From Oscarella lobularis (Eukaryota; Porifera; Homoscleromorpha; Homosclerophorida; Oscarellidae), in assembly GCF_947507565.1 (NCBI RefSeq), contig NC_089179.1, forward strand, positions 2,621,747 through 2,685,746: 64,000 bases of DNA, given 5' to 3'. The notes beneath the pieces were generated by a model, which worked only from the letters and a program-made list of their open reading frames with translations, had not been told where the DNA came from and ran no database searches. Positions 42,101-51,234 of this stretch are shown here, piece by piece. The position numbers and the translations under genes were made by a program. Each line of letters starts with the position of its first letter. The first letter of the stretch is position 1.

Positions 42101-42211
42101 CTTGTTTTTTGTCGTTTTTGTTGTTTTGTGAAAGCTTGGACTGGTCACAATCGAAAATTTTTGGGGGCGTGGCACTCTCCCGCTTTCGCTTCTTCAAATG
42201 TTGGCAGGTAT
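39115..42211 (+). mobile_element. hAT element 1 (3.1 kb) inside the kinase exon
   Basis: The ends are ATAGCTGCCAACTCTCCCGC and, inverted, ATACCTGCCAACATTTGAAG, sharing ATANCTGCCAAC. It is flanked by the 8-bp duplication GTACTTG(C/G). One long transposase gene fills it. Short repeats of the CTCCCGCTTT phrase occur inside both ends. Confidence 0.88.
39470..42067 (+). CDS. hAT transposase, 865 residues, uninterrupted, with a C-terminal PHD-like finger
   Basis: A single frame from ATG at 39470. Residues 35-95 form a BED-like zinc finger (FAFCSACDSHINVSHGG...HFETSKH). The RNase H-like core follows: WFCLATDASSDECDKYLPVL (first Asp), AYSSDNASVMIG (second Asp), VSTRWLSLG, then the C-terminal dimerisation block IPHSNAFCEGLFSIVRKVCT. 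After a Lys/Ser-rich linker the last about 50 residues carry CFVCNIVDERIIHACSECGR, FWHHMC and CNMC, a C-x2-C...C-x2-C...H-x2-C...C-x2-C pattern like a PHD finger, rare in hAT proteins. There is no stop or frameshift, so this copy may be recently active. It lies opposite to the kinase gene. Confidence 0.92.
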   Translation: MSRTGEEQTADKDAGGDKSTSRADDTERPPGRQRKYRSKYLSEWTKEYPTISSSPKGESFAFCSACDSHINVSHGGRHDIQKHFETSKHKLAVKARKGAQSLTSHWHSATASAEGDRTIAAEVLFTGFLLEHNLPIASADAAGKLFPKMFPDSKIASKYHCGRTKTTHIINRAIAPELKSQVKAMIDESPWFCLATDASSDECDKYLPVLIRHQSPTTGRIITSLLDMPAISKGDAASLFTTCDAVIQEAGLSWKHCVAYSSDNASVMIGRHNSLLSKIRDAQKDAGAVQSVFDVGCPCHLCHLCAQKGAKALSVKVENVIIDLYYHFEKSVKRKAELREYMEFTGVEVRKVLKHVSTRWLSLGKSVTRTLQQWDGLKSYFVSKFGDLAQKGGERENRLVKIFKDPYSKLYFLFVKQVIGMFDTVNTVLQAEHPLVHVIHQLLATLHRQLLSCFVKPNVITSTSDVVAIDLSSDNLLSISEVQVGLQALQYAATEELDANPEKYNRFFQDALGFYMNCTLYMRKSIPILKSNVLQSLTFLSPQHRQKATVTEILALTARFPSAVKESDLDCLSQQFRDYQVLDEFDLPPLVDSTGNARRLDDVWHDISLLLDPAMQRRRFGVLCKFAAFLLLIPHSNAFCEGLFSIVRKVCTDSRNSLGHNVKEGHSASSVYAASTSVRNTLVGILLAKINLFKNNEVKCYDWSPGTSLLQDAKSATYQNLRERKAYLVKAASESSEISEPAPNPPMVASGTAFDTGADGAPPQLLSAAVQKPAGSAKTTKRRLGKIQSLLEYKPGTSSKRKKSIKSGSPERMDCQTTTSQSCFVCNIVDERIIHACSECGRFWHHMCQNEDEEKRLCNMCFRHV

Positions 42212-42599
42212 GTACTTGGATCGTAACCGTCCACCAACTCCGTAACGAGGAAGATGGTGTCGCTCTCTTTGGCGAAACCAAAGAATCTTACAATGTTGGT
42301 GTGGTTTAGTCTCCTTTACATGTCTCTTTACAATATTAAAGGCACGTAGATCAGCACTTACGCAACCATAGCCACTTCTTTTTCGGGGTCGAAAGACATG
42401 ACAGACCCGATGTGCATTGTTTTTACGGCGACAGGGGAGTAGTTGTACACTCCCTTGTTCACTTTGCCAAAGCGGCCTTCACCAATCATTTCTCCCACTT
42501 CGATGGATTCTCGACAAATCTTCAACTCTGTGTTTTACCACTTCCAGTCGAAACTACAAAACGACGCCTTTTCTCATCTGTGCCAGAGCCCAATGAAAC

Positions 42600-43771
42600 G
42601 TGACTGGTGACAGAAGCTGACGATGCCTTGCTTCCTATTGCAAAATGGTGATAAACGCAACTGAAAAGGTGTGAAAAAGACATTTGTCGTGCATCTCACC
42701 TCCGGACTCGCCAGCACCTGCATGTTGAACATAAGGCAAAGTCTTCGACGTCATCGAGCGTGAAGAAATGGGCATGAGACTATCAGCGCCTGCAGACATA
42801 TGACATATTACTTGCACCAATATATTGTCGTTTGGCGAGAATTACGCGAAGAGCGACTTTTTTCGGACACGACATTGACAAGAGGCAGGCCTTCGTCGTC
42901 GTCCGCCAGCAAACTCCGCGTTGACGGGGGGACAATCTGAACTGTGATAAGGAACGAAGGAAATTATGTCAACAGAGGAACAGCATTTGAAAAGAAAAGT
43001 AGCCTTACAGTCTGAAGGAAGTGCGGCATATATAACAGGCAGCTTTTTGCCCAAGGACTTTTGATATAAAGCGAGACTGAATTCGTGCTCTTTTTTCGTC
43101 TCCGGATCGATGATGGTTTCCGCAAGCAGACGCTGAGTTCGTCCAACTGGTTTGTACAGCACGATATCTGCCCAATGGAGATAACGGTATGCACTATCAG
43201 TAGGGTCAAAAGCCTCTCTCACTGTTGGCCTTTCCTGTGAACTTCGTTTTGTCCTTGTAAAATTTTGCAAATGCAAAACGCTGCACATCCGCAATTGTTG
43301 CCGTCAGGGGTAGGTGAGCTAATGGAATGTTGATATCGGCAGGTTGTGTCACTTCGGAATGCCTTCAACACTGTGTTGTGCCTCGAATTGGTGGACAGAC
43401 ACCGCGGAAGAATATTCACTTCGACAATCTTACCCCAAAAAAATAATAGTTTGAGAGGGAAACGTGTCATCTCGTGCAATGCGTCTTACCCGTTCAGCGT
43501 CAGGCAGACGAGCTTTGTCTTTTTTCCCCGATTTCTTTTTAGCTTCGTCGTGCCCGCGACGTTTTGAACGAGCGACAGCGTCATACTTCTTTTCAAGCTT
43601 CTCCAGTTTCGCAAGCCGTTGTCGATCGTCTTCTGCTGAAAGATGATCAGTGATGAAATGGCATTGCCGTGTTTTACCGTCCTGCAGAGGAAGGGAAACG
43701 TCTGCGACGATGACATCGTTATCGTCGGAACTGCTCTCGTCGTCTAGGCGCAACGTTCGGCGTGCAGACAT
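42600..43771 (-). CDS. Upstream exons of the kinase-element gene: unidentified N-terminal region and linker
   Basis: ATG at 43771 opens MSARRTLRLDDESSSDDND, then a charged coiled-coil-like region (RLAKLEKLEKKYDAVARSKR, KKKSGKKDKARLPDAERVRR). Further exons in changing frames read ILPRCLSTNSRHNTVLKAF, SSPTPDGNNCGCAAFCICKI (faintly like the Cys box of Ulp1-type proteases), then AFDPTDSAYRYLHWADIVLY and KKLPVIYAALPSD. A Ser/Thr-rich linker (SSRSMTSKTLPYVQHAG; SKASSASVTSHVSLGSGT) leads toward the kinase at 42530. I do not recognise the N-terminal domain. Direction and spacing suggest one gene with the kinase; a frameshift just before the kinase prevents proof. Confidence 0.4.
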
Positions 43772-43835
43772 CGTAAAAGGTCGAAAAACGGGAATATAGC
43801 AGAGAGATGAAGGAAGTGCGAAGGAAAAAACACGA

Positions 43836-43865
43836 CTAGCGCGCTAAGAAGAGAACATTCTAGAA
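43836..43865 (-). promoter_or_regulatory. Heat-shock-type element and TAGCGCGCTA motif before the kinase gene
   Basis: GAACATTCTAGAA (43853-43865) is a perfect GAAnnTTCnnGAA, with another GAA five bases before it. CTAGCGCGCTAAG lies at 43836-43848, between it and the ATG at 43771. This mirrors the left-hand arrangement at 36481-36513. Confidence 0.55.
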
Positions 43866-43884
43866 GATGGGCGTGGCCGACCAA

Positions 43885-44095
43885 TGTCACTTGTCACTAG
43901 GCACTTGTCACGAATCATTTGTCACGAATCACTTGTCACGAATCACTTGTCACGAATCACTTGTTACGAATCACTTGTCACGAATCACTTGTCACCAAAC
44001 ACTTGTCACCAATCACTTGTCACCAATCACTTGTCACCAATCACTTGTCACCAATCACTTGTCACCAATCACTTGTCACTTGTTCAAATTCACTT
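43885..44095 (-). repeat. Internal iteron array (14-bp unit CACTTGTCACGAAT)
   Basis: About 15 units in the same orientation as the right terminal array; variants with ACCAAT dominate the right half. It lies just upstream of the kinase gene's heat-shock-type element. Confidence 0.92.
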
Positions 44096-45084
44096 GTTCA
44101 AAGTGAATTGAACCATGATTGAACTGATATGACAAAAATACGGGCACTTTTAACCCAAACCGGATAACGAGACAAAGACACGCACTCATGGCGTATTACC
44201 AATTTGATGATGAAGTAGACGATGATGCTTTACGCCGATGCGTTGATAGCGCAGGTGAAGCTTGCTCTAACGACCATTTGCGTTACCTGCATCCGTTTTC
44301 TTTTGGCTGCGTAACGGCACGTAGAAGATGCCAAAGGCAAAGAAGTAAGGAACGAAGAACATGCATGGACTGTTAGTGACATTTTACAGTGGGTAAATTC
44401 CTGCTTGATGCAATGTATGGGGACGAGTAGCTCAAATTCTGATTTTTTATACTATTAGAACCCCGCAGAATGTTCTTTCAAGGTCCCCTTCGTCAATGTG
44501 AAAGTAACTGAACTAATAGAAACTGGGATGAGCTGGAGTGGGACTGTTTCTGACGATACGGGTACTTCGTAAAAGAAGAGACATAGAAACACAAACATAC
44601 TAATACCCTAACCCAAACATATCCCACAATCTAGGAAAAATGGGCGCTGCGTTTAAGCGAAGAATTTGTCAATACAATTCACTGCTGTTCAAAGTTAAAA
44701 AAGGATCATATCTGCATTTGAAAAATGTTCGTTTGACACATACGTATAAAACAAACTTGATTTTGTTGTTCTTAGGCAACAGTTTTTAATCTTGACAGAA
44801 AAAAACTTCCCCACAACAGATGTCTCAACATCACTGAAAAAAACATCGTACACGTTCTCTCATAAGATACTTAATTAAGAATGCAATAGTCCCTAAATTC
44901 TTGTAGTGCATCTATTAATTTAAAAACAAGATCTGTTCGTTTGTGTTTGTGTAAGTCATAAGCACATGCTTAAGTACTAAAACACTTTTTCTTGCCACGT
45001 GTACATTTTGCCGCACTTCGGAATTAAACTTCATCAATCTTGGAGAACACATATCGCTTTTCACTTCTTCAAAGTCCCTTACCA
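44096..45084. other. AT-rich unassigned segment between the two right-hand arrays
   Basis: A plus-strand frame at 44188-44376 (MAYYQFDDEVDDDALRRC) begins near the internal array and could be a small gene or first exon; nothing else supports it. The rest shows no coding signal or repeat. The segment could be an insertion or a leftover of a second element copy. Confidence 0.35.
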
Positions 45085-45227
45085 CCAATCACTTGTCACT
45101 AGTCACTTGTCACTAGGCACTTGTCACGAATCACTTGTCACGAATCACTTGTCACGAATCACTTGTCACGAATCACTTGTCACCAATCACTTGTCACCAA
45201 TCCCTTGTCACCAATCACTTGTCTCAG
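45085..45227 (-). repeat. Right subterminal iteron array (14-bp unit CACTTGTCACGAAT)
   Basis: About ten units, inverse of the left array, ending next to the right 22-bp terminal repeat. Confidence 0.92.
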
Positions 45228-45249
45228 AAAATGACCCTACCGGGCCACC
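45228..45249 (-). repeat. Right terminal inverted repeat, integrase-kinase element
   Basis: The perfect reverse complement of 36229-36250; target duplication GAGGCGT at 45253-45259. Confidence 0.92.
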
Positions 45250-45259
45250 ATAGAGGCGT

Positions 45260-46009
45260 GTAGAGACTTCGGATATCGCCAAAGGTTTTGATAGCGATTG
45301 AATGAAATGTGTAACACTGGTGCAGCTGGACTGTTTCAATGAAGTCATTCCAGAGCGTGAGAACGCAAGAGCCAGTGCTGTCGCTGGTGACAACTTTTTT
45401 ATTCTTGAGCCGGCGCGTGAACCGGTAGACAGAGTGGTCGTCTCAGACATTTCAACGATTTTCGCGTTGACAGTCACCAGCTGGTCCGGGGCTTCGTCGT
45501 TCAATTGGGATATGGTAATCTGCTTTGGCACGTTCGTTTTGGAATGAACGTGATTGGGCAGTTCGATCTTTTTGGGAGATTTTGCCACCGACGTATTGTC
45601 TTGAATGTGAGCCTCGACGGCTTTGGTGACGCGATTTTTCTTGATCAAAACGTTGGCGAATGCCACAGCTTCGCCGGCCTGGGCGAGCTGCGCAATGGAA
45701 GCGTGCTTTTGAGCGTTAAAGCATACGAATCTCATTCGTGAGGTGTCGTCAATTACGTAGCCGTCGAAATAGCAGGACGTTCTCGTTTGGAAGCTGTTCG
45801 CAGGTTGCTTAACCTCAGACTAAGTATCGATCACAGCGTGAAAGTTAGCTCGGTAGGCTAAAAGTAGAAATCAAAGGTGAGGGGCGTGCGTTATGTAAAA
45901 GAAGCGTCATTTTTCGCTCACCGATCGGAGAATAGGGTACGTCGCACAAGCGTTCGTAGTCGGTTGCTATTTGGGCTTTCGATGGCGAAGGATAAGGCGG
46001 GTTCATTCC
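45260..46009 (-). pseudogene. RPA-like protein of Helitron C, N-terminal half
   Basis: Exon 1 from ATG at 46009 reads MNPPYPSPSKAQIATDYERL with CDVPYSP, matching the start of the Helitron B protein. After an intron (45905 to about 45855) the OB-fold region gives RFVCFNAQKHASIAQLAQAG, KSPKKIELPNHVH and DQLVTVNAKIVEMSETTTLS. A frameshift near 45385 precedes FGDIRSLYTP, where the 9-kb element interrupts it. The other half is at 36226-35543. Confidence 0.85.
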
Positions 46010-49000
46010 GAGAGGGCGTTCTATAGAGGGAGCGGAAAGAGTGTTAGGCAATTTTGCGATTTGTTTCGAGCTGAAGAAGACGCGCGCGAGCTTAAACAGA
46101 GGTCCTGATGACATTTTGAGAGGAACAATAGCGTTGCTCAAAAGGGGGAGGAACGGTATTGCAAACATCGGTGGCGGAAGAACGCGCCAAAGGGCGCCGC
46201 GGTGGCGGTAAGGCTTGCGCGACAAAGAATTACGTCGATTTCAGGCTGAAAGAGAGGTTTCGAGAAGGATTTGGGATGGAGATTGCAGTCGAAAAAGGAG
46301 CGAGGGGAGACAAAGGAAATGAAGCGCATGCGCGGTTTCTGGAATGCAGCGCATGCACTTGCATTGGAATGCGCTGAACTATAAAAAGACTTATGTAACG
46401 GGTGCAACAAAAAGCGCCGGACTTCGTAGTAAAGCAGTGCTGCTCATCGCATGAACGAATTACAAAGGTATTTTATCTAAAGGACTTCGTGGTAAACAAC
46501 GTTTGCCGTTTCAGCGCCGTCAGTAAGTGCAGAAAGATGTTGAGGAGAGATGGAAAGTTAAGGGGAAGGTGGGGCTAAAGGACTTCGTGGTAAACTACAT
46601 TCGCTGTTTTGGGAGTCTCTGTTAGGACGAAAAGATTTGTCGGAGAACTTACACGAGAGCATGCGACGTAGAATTGGCCGTGTGCAAAGCATTTTGTCTG
46701 AAGACTGAGGCCTATCATTTACAGTGTTTGTCCTTGTGATTTGTTGATCGTCATCGCAAACGAAAGCCTGACGGGAAGTTGAAGTCTTTTGAACGGGATG
46801 GTGGAATCAGAAGGAATTAAGGGAATGCGCGGAATAAATACACTCTCGCCTGCGTATTGTCCTATGCAAATTGTAGCCTCTATAACGTTGGAGCAGAGTC
46901 GCGTTACGGTCAACTTCGTTCCGTTGCACAGTTTCGGAGCGTCGATGTTGCGCAGAAGCATAATCGGAGCACCGACTTTTAGAGCCAAGGTGTACGCAGA
47001 AAGACCGGGGGATTAAGAGAATTAAGAACTTCGGTGGGATAGTTGACTGCATCGTCTGGTTCTAAGGTCGTATCGACGGCGAGATAGACTTTTTCGTTTT
47101 CTGGTATGAGCTGCAGCATAGTGTCGTTTATTTGATTGACGGCGTCATTTCGAGGAGCGAGAATTGCGCGTTCGCCAAGCCAGGCGGTGTCTCTGTATCG
47201 TTCGTGAATTTGAGGAAAAACGGCTTGTATGAGTTCGTTAGATAATTGGACTACTGTGCCGCAAGGTACGTTAATAAGACCCTCTTCAGGGCCAGTTGGA
47301 ATCCTTCCATTTCCGATTTCCAAGAGTAATTGTGCATAAGAGCCTGATTCGCGGTCTCCGTACAGATGCACTCTCATGTTAGTTGTCAAACGCGTAAATG
47401 TGTTGCGTGTCCACGAGGTACATGAATCTTTGAACTTTCAACCGGAAGACTCTGGCTGTAAGATCGTGTCGATCTTTTGGTGTTTGCCCAGGAAGGAGTT
47501 CGCTCGTAATTTCCGGCTAATTGGGATTGCAGGTCATAGTGATGAATAAATCAGGCGCCCCGTGATGCTTGACGTACGTCATGGCGTCTTGGCACTTTTC
47601 GTGCATGTATCGGGGTCCTCCGATGAATGACGAAGGCAAAACGACCAATTGGCCAACGTTGCGCACGTCGCCGTCCGTTTCGACTGCATCTCTTAGCGCC
47701 GTGTAGGATGCAGCACGAAGCTGTTCTTGCTTAGTACGTAGAAGATTCAGTCTGTCAGTTTCGATTTTTGCAAAAACGTCGACGATGAACTGGTGAGACA
47801 ATTCGCCGGCACGTAAAATAACGTTAAAGTCGCCCTCGCGCTGCATGATTCGAAATGCGTAAAATTGCAGCATAGACATTTTTTTCTCGGTAATTTGATT
47901 CGTTCCGGGAACCTTCTGTCGGCACATTATACTGTAACCGTCTTCGCCTCTTGGAAAAAGAAGGGGATATTACGACGAATCGTATGATCTGTGAATTTCG
48001 GTAATGCGTTTAATGCGATTATCTCTATTGGAAAAGACGATATCACGATATCCTTCTTGACCTTCGGGTAAGAGAGCGGCGACGTCGTTGCCAGATAGCG
48101 CATTAAAACGTTCGTTGATGTTGCCCTTGGGGAACTCTGTCTGCCCGTATAACGACACGATAGTCGGGCATGTCCGGTGTTCGCAGGTCGAGTGCTGTTT
48201 TTAAAATGCGCACGTGCTCGTTGTGCTCGTGAAGCATGTCTTGTAGGCAAAGGGTAGTGTGCCTATTCAGCTGCGATTCTCTGTCTATTTGCCACGATAA
48301 TCTAGCGTCAGCTTGTTCTCCACGATCGTCTATAAAGTATATTTGGACGAATTGGGGCTGCTGTTCAGCTGCAGGAGTAAGAGGCCCGATGTTGTGATAA
48401 ATTTGCCCCGGAACTTTAAAAGGTAGGCATGAATCCGGGCTCTACTAAAGTGTGCGCTTGAAATGACGTCAAAACAAAGCAGGAATTGTATCTGCGTATT
48501 ATTTTCTGAATTCTTTGGCTGGTGGCGTGTCATTTGTAAGAAGAGCGCCTAACGGTTCTGGAGGAGGACCAAGACAGGGAACGTCTACTTTGCCGTTTGC
48601 GCAACACATGCCCGGAGGTTCGGTTGGCCATTTTTTAGCAATGCAGTGCGGACACGTAGCAGACATTGAACCTATGCGTGCCCTTGGTGCTCGTTTCCGG
48701 GGTTGTAACGAAACGCTGGAAAATTTGGAAGCACTCCGGCTACTTCTTGGACTTCTACGGTGCGGTTCGAAGTGTCGTCGCCATTCTGCGGTGCAACGGG
48801 CAATTCTACTATTTCTACAGATTCGTTTTGAACATCTTCGCTCTCCGCAGACACTACATCTGCGCTTCTGGCCGATTCGGTGACGCTCAAAGGCGTTCTA
48901 CCGTGTTGAAAGATTTGCTGTGGTCTGATAGCGCTCGAGGATTCTGGATGACCGTTTGGTGTCGATATTGCGATCTTATGGATTTCTTGGTTGGGTGCGG

Positions 49001-49204
49001 TCTCTTCGTTAGGGGCACGTGAAGAGGACAGCACTGAGGCAGAGAACGCGCGAAAATAGAGGTCAGGATTCAAATGATTCATTCCGCGCATTTTCGTGAA
49101 TATGCTTCCGCTAGGCGATGCATCTGTAGGCGCTTCTTCCGCCTGAGATTGCGAGGAGCTGCTGCTTTGCTGAGCGCTGCTGCCGTCCTGAGATTAGTGG
49201 TGGG

Positions 49205-49320
49205 CGTATCGATACCAAAAGTATCGATACCGTCGATACCCGGCTGCGATACTCAGGTATCGATACCATTAGTGGTATCGATGCAGTATCGATACTTTAC
49301 CGCGCGCTAAAATTAATAAA
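49205..49320 (+). repeat. Subterminal GTATCGATAC repeats, left end of hAT element 2
   Basis: Seven or so copies of TATCGATAC or variants up to a CCGCGCGCTAAA motif. A matching set lies at 51280-51380 at the right end, again beside TTTAGCGCGC. They are likely transposase-binding repeats. Confidence 0.75.
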
Positions 49321-49456
49321 TCTAATTATCCTCTTTACTTCACGTGTCAGTACGCTTGACACGTCGCTTGTGCGCATTGTGACACGTCGCTTGTGCGCAT
49401 TGTTCTTGACTCCTTGTCGCTGGCCTCGCTGCAGCATCTGAATCCGCGCTATAGAA

Positions 49457-51234
49457 ATGGCATCGAAAAGACGACAGCGAAGTCCGGTTTGGAACTATTT
49501 TTCTCGGTTGGAAGACACAAGTGATGAAGCGAAGTGTAGCGTTTGTGGAGATTCGATCAAGACGTCTAAGAATACGTCCAACATGATGAAGCACCTTAAA
49601 TCTAAGCATTTGTCAGAGTATCAAGTCGTCATAGCCGAGCAAAATGCAGATAAACAGGCTGAGCCGGCTTCCAAGCAGCCAACTCTGCCAGCAACCCTGA
49701 AGAGGTCAGTCACATACGACTCGGAATCTTTCCGAAAACGAAAAATTGACGACGCGCTTATTAAAATGATCGCTTTGGATCTCCAACCTGCGTCCGTCGT
49801 TGAAGATACAGGATTTCGTCACTTGGTTCATACGTTGGATCCCCGCTATCAATTGCCAAGTCGTCGCAGCCTTATGAGGTCCCAACTGCCAGACCTTTAT
49901 GACAAAATTAAAGCCAATCTAAAGGAAAGAATTTCTAAAGTGCAGTTTTGCTCCATAACGACTGATCTTTGGACTTCACGAACGACCGAATCATACATCA
50001 CGGTCACTTGTCATTTTGTCGAAGAGTGGGTTTTACGGTCAGTTATTTTGGAGACTTGGCATGTGCCAGAAGCCCATACTGGCGACAACCTAGCAGCAGA
50101 GCTGAAAAGAATCGCTCAACTTTGGGAAATTGACGAAAAAATTGTTGGTGTCGTCACGGACAACGCAGCGAATATATAGTTCTAGCTGTTGCAAAGAACC
50201 GCTGGAAGCACTTGTCGTGCTTTGCTCACGTGTTGAACCTCGTCGTTCAACATGCAATTAAAGCCGATTCGGTTGTTTCTGATATTCTTAAAAAATGTCG
50301 AGCTGTCGTCGCATTTTTTCATCGAAGTTGCAAAGGCAGCGAGAAGCTCAAAACGTTGCAGCAGCAAATGAACTTGCCGCAGCACAAACTTGTCCAAGAT
50401 GTTGACACACGGTGGAACTCTAGCTACTATATGCTAGAGCGCATGATAGAGCAGTACGAGGCAGTATCGTCTGCCCTTTGCATGATGGGGAAGAAGGATC
50501 TAACGTTTGATGAGGAAAACCTCCAAATAATGAAAGAAGCTGTTGCTCTGCTGCGTCCGTTTGAGCAAGCTACCGTAGAGGTATCATCGGATGAGTATCT
50601 CTCGGTTTCCAAAATAATACCCCTGTCGAGAGCACTCCAGACACTTGCCACAAACTCTTCAAGTACTCTCAAAGTTGCGCAAGAATTGCGTGCCCAGCTC
50701 AACAAAAGGTGTTCTAACTTAGAAGATTCAAAGTTGCTCTCGTCAGCTACGATGTTAGATCCTCGTTTTCAGGCTTTGCCATTTATAAGAGAAAGTGCCG
50801 AGACGGCTCAGCAGCGCTTACTTGCAGAAATGAATCTAGTTCCAAGGTCTTGCTCCGTCGACGACGACGCAGATTCTTCTGTTGCCCCTGCTTCTGAATT
50901 ATGGAAGTCTTTTGAAACCAGGGTGATGGAGAAAACAACAGCTAGGACGAGTTTCGTGGACCACACGATAGAACTACGCGAATACCTGCATACAAAGAAC
51001 CTTCCAAGAAATGAAAACCCTCTTCTCTGGTGGAAATCACACATCATCCAGTTTCCAGTGCTCTCAAAAATGGCAGAGAAGTATCTATCAATGGCCGGTA
51101 CTTCCGTGCCGTCTGAGAGGTCCTTCTCAGCAGCAGGCCAGCTTATATCTGAAAGACGAAGCAGACTTAAACCAGAAAACGTTAATATGTACCTTTTCCT
51201 GCATAAGAACCTGAAGTTGTTGGATCATCAATAG
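49457..51234 (+). pseudogene. BED-finger hAT transposase (element 2), one frameshift
   Basis: The first frame (49457-50179) starts MASKRRQRSPVWNYFSRLED and has a BED zinc finger (CSVCGDSIKTSKNTSNMMKH, C-x2-C...H-x4-H). It then reads CSITTDLWTSRTTESYITVT with the first Asp and GVVTDNAANI with the second. A one-base slip in an ATATATA run near 50176 ends it. The second frame resumes with HLSCFAHVLNLVV, DVDTRWNSSYYML and the C-terminal block LSMAGTSVPSERSFSAAGQL ISERRSRLKP to 51234. All conserved hAT blocks are present, and one base separates it from a full protein of about 590 residues. ZBED-type family. Confidence 0.9.

Larger units (their letters stand above)
38461..42530 (-). pseudogene. TKL-like protein kinase domain, split by hAT element 1 and frameshifted
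   Basis: On the minus strand, exon 42530-42362 has VGEMIGEGRFGKVNKG (Gly loop) and SPVAVKTM (ATP Lys). After a gtaagtg intron come RLNHTNIVRFFGFAK and TIFLVTELVDGYDPS. hAT 1 sits here, and the same exon resumes at 39106 as ILFRPISC. The next exon (39025-38912) has ETAVGLAYLHKQRIVHFDIK with the catalytic Asp (HFD for HRD), PSNLL. Then come DDLGVADLRKEG (DLG for DFG), GTTPYMAPE and KRPSMEVIVEQLL, ending at 38461. The catalytic residues are present, but one frameshift precedes DLG and two more surround the VDVWSYACVLVEV segment. The fold is closest to TKL/Pelle-like kinases. It converges on the integrase gene, 160 bp away. Confidence 0.75.
36227..45252 (+). mobile_element. Integrase-kinase element: 9.0-kb DNA transposon with iterated ends
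   Basis: The perfect 22-bp inverted repeats GGTGGCCCGGTAGGGTCATT(TT) at 36229-36250 and 45228-45249 are followed inward by arrays of a 14-bp unit (AAGTGATTCGTGAC and its complement). A 7-bp target duplication GAGGCGT (36220-36226, 45253-45259) flanks it (8 bp with one mismatch). It splits the Helitron C RPA gene between codons that are adjacent in Helitron B. Cargo in order: a DDE integrase-like gene (plus strand), a kinase gene (minus, convergent), hAT element 1 nested in the kinase, an unidentified 5' exon set of the kinase gene, an internal repeat array, and about 1 kb of unassigned DNA. Without hAT 1 it is about 5.9 kb. The superfamily is not established; the rva_4-like integrase is the only candidate transposase. 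Confidence 0.82.

Noticed and set aside
42950-43479. A Ulp1-type cysteine protease in the kinase-side gene
   Set aside because: Only the segment around DGNNCGCAAF resembles the Cys box; no His or Asp box could be identified, so it is mentioned but not called.
43867-44122. Overlapping frames with repeated Ser-Arg-Ile-Thr-Cys-His
   Set aside because: Translation of the 14-bp iteron array; a 14-bp unit cycles through all frames.
36253-45227. CRISPR-like arrays (14-bp repeats at 36.3, 43.9 and 45.1 kb)
   Set aside because: Units are contiguous with no unique spacers, in a eukaryotic transposon; they are tandem iterons.
36227-45252. A Maverick/Polinton (integrase plus protease) identity for the 9-kb element
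   Set aside because: No DNA polymerase B, packaging ATPase or capsid genes, short 22-bp ends, a 7-bp rather than 6-bp duplication, and no proven protease.
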